A stretch of 10,077 nt of DNA from contig DATKZS010000230.1 of NCBI GenBank assembly GCA_035527835.1, forward strand, positions 1 to 10,077, given 5' to 3'. Shown here piece by piece: positions 6,467-10,077 of the stretch. The notes beneath the pieces were generated by a model. That model made no database searches and had not been told where the DNA came from. It saw nothing but the letters and a program-made list of their open reading frames with translations. Origin of the DNA: DATKZS01 sp035527835 [NCBI: bacterium] (GTDB lineage: Bacteria > RBG-13-61-14). A program made the translations under genes and the position numbers. Numbering within the stretch: position 1 is the first letter of the stretch; each line of letters begins with the position of its first letter.

Positions 6467-7005
6467 AAAAATTCCCCTTCCCATTCGCGCAGGCGGGTGA
6501 GGTCATTGAGCCGGGATTTCATGGTTGCCCGGGTAACGCCGAAGACATCGGAGAGTCTCGCGATTTCCTTCTGGCACTCCGGCTCGGAGCTGCGGCCCAT
6601 GTCCGCGGCCAGGCGGTTGAGCACGGGCAGGGGCATGAGGAGCTCGGAGGAAAAATAATCGGCTTCCCACTCGCGGAGAATTCCGGCGGGCGGCTTGAAG
6701 AGGCTGAAGGCCGCGCTGACCTTGCACTGGAACTCCTCGTCCTCGTGGAGGAAGCCGTGTCCGATTTCATGCCCGATGGCGAAGCGGTTGGTGCTGGGCT
6801 TCGATCCCGTCCGGTACCTTACGATCCGGACGGGACCCTTGATGAGGATTTCGCCGTTGAACCCGCGGGGCAAGTCCGCGGGCTGCAGGTCGTAGGCCGG
6901 GAAGGCGGCGCAGAAGTCGAGCAGCGAGAATGGCGGATCCCGGAAACCGACCCGATTATGGATATAGGTTACGAGAGCGATGATCTCATTTTCTCGATCC
7001 GGCAT
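6463..7005 (-). CDS. ImmA/IrrE-family metallopeptidase
   Basis: Zinc protease-like protein (PF06114 type, 180 residues). The family includes ImmA of ICEBs1 and IrrE of Deinococcus, which cleave a cognate XRE repressor to induce genes. The metal site is FAIGHEIGHGFLHE (residues 75-88), giving H79, E80 and H83, with the third ligand in REWEADYFSSELLMP (probably E114). The C-terminal LSDVFGVTRATMKSRLNDL is the usual family helix pair. The protein is soluble, with no signal peptide. It starts inside the last codons of the upstream XRE gene (20-nt overlap) and its stop overlaps the epmA start by 4 nt. This is the classical regulator-protease order, so the neighbouring repressor is the likely target. 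GAGG 10 nt upstream may be the ribosome site. Confidence 0.93.
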   Translation of the reverse strand: MPDRENEIIALVTYIHNRVGFRDPPFSLLDFCAAFPAYDLQPADLPRGFNGEILIKGPVRIVRYRTGSKPSTNRFAIGHEIGHGFLHEDEEFQCKVSAAFSLFKPPAGILREWEADYFSSELLMPLPVLNRLAADMGRSSEPECQKEIARLSDVFGVTRATMKSRLNDLTRLREWEGEFL

Positions 7006-7438
7006 TCTCTTCGAACCTCAGATAACGGTGGTAATCGAGCACCCTCCGCATCTGCTTGCGGTCCTGGAAGAGATCCTTCATCATCTCGGCGAATTCGTCG
7101 GACTCGGGCAGGTGTGTGTCGCGGATGTAGCCCGCGGCCACCTCGATCAGGTCATCCCGGGTCATGTGCCGCGTGGTCTTGGCGCCGGCGCGCTTGACCT
7201 CGGCCCCGGAGGCGCGGGTTGACATCAGCTCCTGGCCCGTGAGCAGCCACTCGATGCTGGTGCCCGAGAACTGCGCGATGCGGAGCAGGACCTTGGGAGA
7301 AGGCGTCTCCTTGTCCGCCTCGTAGCGGCTGATCATGGCCTGCTTGATCCGCAGGATGTCCGCGAACTCCGACTGGGTCATCTCTCCCCGCAGCGACCGA
7401 ATCCTCTCTCCTAGTGTCTTCTCTTCTTTCTTTTTCAT
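6986..7438 (-). CDS. XRE-family transcriptional regulator
   Basis: A 150-residue DNA-binding protein. Residues 8-67 form a Cro/C1-type helix-turn-helix (LGERIRSLRGEMTQSEFADI, then IKQAMISRYEADKETPSP and SGTSIEWLLTG), with the recognition helix near KQAMISRYE. Residues 91-145 are predicted helical and highly charged, and could dimerise or present the site cut by the protease. There is no LexA-like S24 peptidase domain, so inactivation would need the neighbouring ImmA-like protein. The frame is open further upstream to 7546, but the ATG at 7438 follows AGGAAAGAGGAA and fits the family start. It is the first gene of the unit, behind a strong promoter and a 180-nt leader with a palindrome, which suggests autoregulation. 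Confidence 0.92.
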   Translation of the reverse strand: MKKKEEKTLGERIRSLRGEMTQSEFADILRIKQAMISRYEADKETPSPKVLLRIAQFSGTSIEWLLTGQELMSTRASGAEVKRAGAKTTRHMTRDDLIEVAAGYIRDTHLPESDEFAEMMKDLFQDRKQMRRVLDYHRYLRFEENAGSRK

Positions 7439-7496
7439 TTCCTCTTTCCTATGTCCTCGTTTGAATGTTAATGTTTTGTCCGGACTGGGGGGCGGC

Positions 7497-7518
7497 GTAT
7501 CCTGTATCCTTGAAGGAT
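7497..7518. promoter_or_regulatory. Candidate operator: direct repeat plus palindrome in the XRE gene leader
   Basis: GTATCCT occurs twice back to back (7497-7503, 7504-7510). The second copy merges into the 13-bp palindrome ATCCTTGAAGGAT (7506-7518), about 80 nt upstream of the XRE start codon. Paired half sites of this size suit an XRE repressor dimer. The location is downstream of the presumed transcription start, so it would act as a roadblock or serve a second, unseen promoter. Confidence 0.4.
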
Positions 7519-7626
7519 TTAAATCTGGCTCGCGCCCGGACCACAATTGCCCTGCTGGATCGTCTTTTTTTTATCCCATGCCGAAATATAACAAAAAGTC
7601 GGCGCAAATGCAAAGCAAGGCGGTAT

Positions 7627-7654
7627 AGTATAAGATGATGCCCCTGCTTGTCAA
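7627..7654 (-). promoter_or_regulatory. Near-consensus sigma70 promoter for the XRE-ImmA-EpmA unit
   Basis: The minus strand shows a perfect -35, TTGACA (7654-7649), a 16-nt spacer, and TATACT (7632-7627), one mismatch from consensus. The expected start is near 7620, giving a leader of about 180 nt before the XRE ATG at 7438. The promoter lies 21 nt after the stop of the upstream hypothetical gene, so the regulator unit is transcribed on its own. Confidence 0.7.
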
Positions 7655-7674
7655 GTCCGGGCGCCACCGAGCGC

Positions 7675-8598
7675 TCATGAAAGCCGCAAGCCGTCCTCCA
7701 CGTAGCTCCGTCCCTTGCTCGAAAGCTTGTAGCGCGCCGTCCCGCCCTTGTCCTGGCTCAGGATGAATCCGGACCGCGTGGCGTGATTGATCACCTGCTC
7801 GATGTTGATCCCGGGGTCCTGGCCCACGGCGCGGTAGCAGCGGTTGATCTCGGCGATGGTGAAGTCCGACCCGCCGCCTTCCTGCTCCATGTAATATCCG
7901 AACACCATGATGCGGTCATGGTGGGTGCGCGGCTTCTTGGCCTCAATGACGCGCACCAGCTCTTCAGCCATGATCCGCGGCGTGCGCCGACGCAGGAGGA
8001 ATTCCGGCCCGGCGAAGGTCTCCGGCCCGGGCGGGCCCTGGTCCGGGCCAATCGCTAAGCTCTTCCCCGCGGCCGTTTCCTCGAACGGCAGCTCGGGGGC
8101 GCCCGCTCCGGCGGCGATTTCGTGCATGGTCTCCCGGGCCTGTTCTTCGGCCACTTCGGGAGGCAACGGCGCGGGATGCTCTTCCCGTTCCTCGTACTCC
8201 CGCGACAGCGGGAAATCGCCCCCGCCCACATCACGGGCCGATGCCTCCTTGCGCGGCTGGTTGTCGCGCCGCCGGCGCTCCCAGCGGCCGCCCCGTCCCC
8301 TCCGCTCGCCCTGGGCGCGCTGGTCCGGGCCGCGTTCGGCCTGCCCGCGCTGGTCCGGGCCGCGTTCGGCCGGAGCACGCTGCGCCTCCGGCGGGCGCGG
8401 CTCCTTAGCCGCCGGCGCCGGTCCGTTTTCCGGCCGGAGAGGCTTCTTGTCCTCCCGCTCGCTGTTCAACATGTCGTGCTCGATCTTCTTGAGCACGTGG
8501 AAGATATAAGGCTCATACTTCGCAAGCTGTATGTCCACAAAGCCCGGGTCTCCGCCCAGCGCGATCTCGAACCACTTGCACGAAAACTTGAATTCCAT
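7675..8598 (-). CDS. Hypothetical protein: disordered linker with C-terminal winged-helix-like domain
   Basis: A 307-residue protein that I do not recognise as a named family. Residues 1-43 (MEFKFSCKWFEIALGGDPGF, continuing to HVLKKIEHD) look like a small folded alpha/beta unit. Residues 48-205 are low complexity, rich in Arg, Pro, Glu, Gly and Ala and surely disordered, with a tandem decapeptide AERGPDQR(G/A)Q at 77-96 and an Arg-rich patch RGRGGRWERRRR (101-112). Residues 222-305 resemble a winged helix: HHDRIMVFGYYMEQEG, FTIAEINRCYRAV, INIEQVINHATRSGFILSQD, then a wing ARYKLSSKGRSYVEDG. The C-terminus could bind DNA and the Arg patch nucleic acid; this is inference. The ATG at 8598 has GGGGGA before it. 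The gene stands alone between cysM and the XRE unit. Confidence 0.8.
   Translation of the reverse strand: MEFKFSCKWFEIALGGDPGFVDIQLAKYEPYIFHVLKKIEHDMLNSEREDKKPLRPENGPAPAAKEPRPPEAQRAPAERGPDQRGQAERGPDQRAQGERRGRGGRWERRRRDNQPRKEASARDVGGGDFPLSREYEEREEHPAPLPPEVAEEQARETMHEIAAGAGAPELPFEETAAGKSLAIGPDQGPPGPETFAGPEFLLRRRTPRIMAEELVRVIEAKKPRTHHDRIMVFGYYMEQEGGGSDFTIAEINRCYRAVGQDPGINIEQVINHATRSGFILSQDKGGTARYKLSSKGRSYVEDGLRLS
8311..8370 (-). repeat. Two 30-bp tandem repeats inside the hypothetical gene
   Basis: Two copies of a 30-bp unit (8311-8340, 8341-8370) differ only where GGGC in the first is CCCG-like in the second, about 28 of 30 identical. They encode the decapeptide AERGPDQR(G/A)Q. The near identity at DNA level points to a recent duplication, and copy number may vary between strains. 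Confidence 0.85.
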
Positions 8599-8646
8599 TT
8601 CCCCCGTCCTTGGTCATGTTAGAGCATGCGCCAACCGCGTGAAGTC

Positions 8647-8675
8647 AATCTATCATATTGTTCCGGCATATTCAA
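8647..8675 (-). promoter_or_regulatory. Candidate promoter of the hypothetical gene
   Basis: TTGAAT (8675-8670) and TAGATT (8652-8647) with a 17-nt spacer on the minus strand, about 42 nt before the ATG when the start site is counted. Each box has 4 of 6 consensus bases. This is a plausible but modest match. Confidence 0.35.
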
Positions 8676-8688
8676 GAATGGAAAGAAA

Positions 8689-8796
8689 AGAAGGTTCGAG
8701 GTTTGAGGTTTGAGGTGTAAAGCCGCCTGATCTTTTCTCCGCCTCGGATCCCAAGCCCCAAACCCTAAATCCCAAACCTCAAACCTCAAACCTTCT
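8689..8796. repeat. Inverted repeat of GGTTTGA units between cysM and the hypothetical gene
   Basis: Arms 8689-8714 and 8771-8796 are inverted with 24 of 26 bases matching. Each is built from the heptamer GGTTTGA (AGAAGGTTyGAGGTTTGAGG). Related degenerate units (CCCAAGCCCCAAACCCTAAA) fill the right side of the 56-nt centre. The right arm begins within the TAG stop codon of cysM. It could fold into a long hairpin that ends transcription from either side, or it may be a dispersed mobile repeat. Confidence 0.8.
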
Positions 8797-9709
8797 ATGG
8801 CGGGCACTTGGCGCATACCGAGGCGAAGAGATGGGTGGAGAGGTAGCGGTCGCCGCGGTCCGGGAACAGCGTCACCACCGTTGATCCGGCCGGCATGTCG
8901 CGCGCCAGGGTCAGGGCCCCGTGGAGAGCCGCTCCGCTGGACATGCCCACGAACAGGCCTTCCTTGACCGCCAGCTCGCGCGCCATCTCGAAGGCCTGGT
9001 CGTCGTTCGCGTAGATCAGCTCGTCCAGCCGCGAGGTGTTGTAGATGCCGGGACACTTCGACTCCTTCATGTTCTTGAGCCCCTGGATGTGGTGGCCCTC
9101 CATCGGCTCCACCCCGATCACCTCGATCTTTGCGTCCTGCTCCTTGAGAAAACGGCTCACCCCCATCAGCGTGCCGGTGGTCCCCATGCCGGCCACGAAC
9201 GCACTAACCTCGCCTTTGGTTTGCGCCCACACCTCCGGACCCGTGGTCTCGTAATGCGCCAGGAAGTTGTAGGGGTTCTCGAACTGGTTCGGCATGTAAT
9301 AACGGTCCGGGGCCTGTTCCATGATCTCCAGGGCCTTCTGGATCGCACCGTCCGTGCCCTGCTCGGAGGGCGTGAGCACGATCTCGGCCGACAGCGCGTT
9401 GAGCACGCTGCGGCGCTCCATGCTCACGCATTCGGGCATGCAGAGCACGAGCCGGTATCCCAGCGCCGCGCAGACCATGGCCAGTCCGATCCCGGTGTTG
9501 CCCGAGGTCGCCTCCAACACCGTCTTGTCAGGGGTCAGCTGGCCCGACTCGATCCCCATCCGCACCATCTTCACCGCGATCCGGTCCTTGACCGACCCGC
9601 AAGGGTTCGCGCCCTCCAGCTTCGCCAGCACCCGCACCTTGTCCCGCAGCGGATTGATCTTCCCGATCTCCACCAACGGGGTGTTGCCCACGGCCTCCAG
9701 AACTCCCAT
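8795..9709 (-). CDS. cysM: Cysteine synthase B (O-acetylserine sulfhydrylase, CysM type)
   Basis: PLP enzyme that makes cysteine from O-acetylserine and sulfide (or thiosulfate for CysM). 304 residues, the family length. The N-terminus VGNTPLVEI is typical. The PLP lysine is K41 in ANPCGSVKDR, where the usual NPGGSVKDR glycine is cysteine. EATSGNTGIGLA is the substrate loop, GMGTTGT the phosphate-binding turn, and GMSSGAA carries the serine for the PLP ring. MPECVSMERR, TTGPEVW and DRGDRYLST favour CysM over CysK. The ATG at 9709 has GGAGG 7 nt upstream. The same frame is open to 9982, but that part runs through noncoding DNA and intron domain VI and is not protein. The tail ends CAKCPP. No cysE or sulfate genes are in view. 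Confidence 0.95.
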   Translation of the reverse strand: MGVLEAVGNTPLVEIGKINPLRDKVRVLAKLEGANPCGSVKDRIAVKMVRMGIESGQLTPDKTVLEATSGNTGIGLAMVCAALGYRLVLCMPECVSMERRSVLNALSAEIVLTPSEQGTDGAIQKALEIMEQAPDRYYMPNQFENPYNFLAHYETTGPEVWAQTKGEVSAFVAGMGTTGTLMGVSRFLKEQDAKIEVIGVEPMEGHHIQGLKNMKESKCPGIYNTSRLDELIYANDDQAFEMARELAVKEGLFVGMSSGAALHGALTLARDMPAGSTVVTLFPDRGDRYLSTHLFASVCAKCPP

Positions 9710-9938
9710 CCCATTTCCTCCTCTACTATCCGCGCCATGATTCCTCACGATACATATAGTAAGGCCAAAATCGCCGGAAATAAAACAATAGGGTCCGCTC
9801 AAGGACCGCGCCATCGTTGATGTCATGTTCACACATGGCGCGCCGGCTCGATAAGAAGAACCGCAAACGCAATGAGTTAAGGGATCTGGTATGGCCCGGG
9901 GCAAGACCTGGAGCCGCCGGGTTTTTATTTTCCGGCAA

Positions 9939-10077
9939 ATCGGGTAGGAGGGGGCCTCACGGCCCCCGTCCTCCCACACCACCGGACGTACTCACCGTAT
10001 CCGGCGGTTTCTTCTATCGGTTCAACTCCTGATGCCTGACGAAAAGGCTGACCAATCCGATCACCTCAAACCAATCG
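9939..10077 (-). mobile_element. Group IIC intron, 3' end with domains V and VI (runs off the window)
   Basis: Domain V spans 10008-9978 on the minus strand. A nine-pair stem ACCGCCGGA/TCCGGTGGT, with one G-U, contains the class C catalytic triad CGC (10006-10004); a two-base CG bulge and a TAC/GTA stem with loop GGTGA follow. Domain VI has a 7-bp GGGGGCC/GGCCCCC stem closed by a GTGA tetraloop, then AGGA/TCCT and GGG/CCC. Between these an A (9945) is bulged, 7 nt from the intron end, the branch-point position. The intron ends ...CCGAT at 9939 and the 3' exon starts TTGCC. The last codons of its reverse transcriptase precede domain V. It has the same strand and class as the intron at 1-137, but different parts are visible, so identity cannot be compared. 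Confidence 0.92.
10014..10077 (-). CDS. ltrA: Group II intron reverse transcriptase/maturase, last 20 residues (partial)
   Basis: The minus frame entering from the right edge reads DWFEVIGLVSLFVRHQELNR and then TAG, ending 5 nt before domain V. Intron-encoded proteins lie in domain IV and end just before domain V, so position alone makes this the maturase C-terminus. The 20 residues themselves carry no diagnostic motif. The catalytic YADD and X/thumb regions are outside the window, so intactness is unknown. Confidence 0.65.
   Translation of the reverse strand, partial: DWFEVIGLVSLFVRHQELNR

Noticed and set aside
5726-6658. Plus-strand 310-codon open frame opposite epmA
   Set aside because: Antisense shadow in GC-rich DNA; the minus strand holds all class II synthetase motifs.
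8921-9820. Plus-strand 299-codon open frame opposite cysM
   Set aside because: Antisense shadow rich in His, Arg and Leu; cysM on the other strand is unambiguous.
9895-9931. Plus-strand hairpin followed by TTTTTATTTT
   Set aside because: It resembles a terminator (CCCGG/CCGGG plus GGC/GCC), but no plus-strand gene precedes it and the stem is interrupted, so it is not annotated.
9710-9982. N-terminal 91-residue extension of CysM
   Set aside because: The open frame begins inside intron domain VI and crosses intergenic DNA. The extension has no domain and the ATG at 9709 has an excellent ribosome site.

Overview
The window is GC-rich bacterial DNA with nearly all genes on the minus strand. The organism is probably an anaerobe of the Desulfobacterota (former Deltaproteobacteria) or a related phylum. 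This rests on the split ATP synthase operon (atpZ-atpI-atpB-atpE without atpF/H/A/G/D/C), a subunit c with a signal-peptide-like N-terminus, and two families of dispersed short-repeat hairpins. It is an inference from gene style; no rRNA or marker-gene comparison was possible.

Layout from right to left, the direction of transcription. (1) 9939-10077: the 3' end of a group IIC intron, with the last codons of its reverse transcriptase, domain V and domain VI. (2) 8795-9709: cysM, O-acetylserine sulfhydrylase, whose stop codon touches an imperfect inverted repeat of GGTTTGA units (8689-8796). (3) 7675-8598: an unrecognised protein with a conserved-looking N-terminus, a long disordered repeat-bearing linker and a C-terminal winged-helix-like domain. 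(4) 4688-7438: a tightly packed unit behind a near-consensus sigma70 promoter: an XRE-family repressor, an ImmA/IrrE metallopeptidase, EpmA (EF-P lysine ligase) and a TIGR00027-type methyltransferase broken by one in-frame TAG. (5) 4037-4687: no gene; it holds a 230-bp element of paired ACGGAT-rich hairpins with 19-bp terminal inverted repeats. (6) 2576-4036: a decayed IS element with a DDE transposase carrying a -1 frameshift at an A8 run and an in-frame TGA. (7) 2325-2541: a chimeric gene remnant, the first 23 codons of a dihydrolipoamide dehydrogenase-like flavoprotein joined out of frame to the C-terminus of a beta-helix surface protein. (8) 193-2216: the Fo part of ATP synthase, with a terminator hairpin after atpE. 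(9) 1-137: the 5' end of another group IIC intron, inserted immediately after that terminator as this class is known to do.

The ATP synthase genes encode the membrane sector of one complex; the F1 and stator genes must lie elsewhere. CysM makes cysteine. The regulator-protease-EpmA unit is the most unusual arrangement: a translation-factor modifying enzyme is translationally coupled to a stress-type repressor/protease pair. The broken methyltransferase, decayed IS, gene debris, repeats and two retroelement ends show that this is a region of active rearrangement around conserved housekeeping genes.
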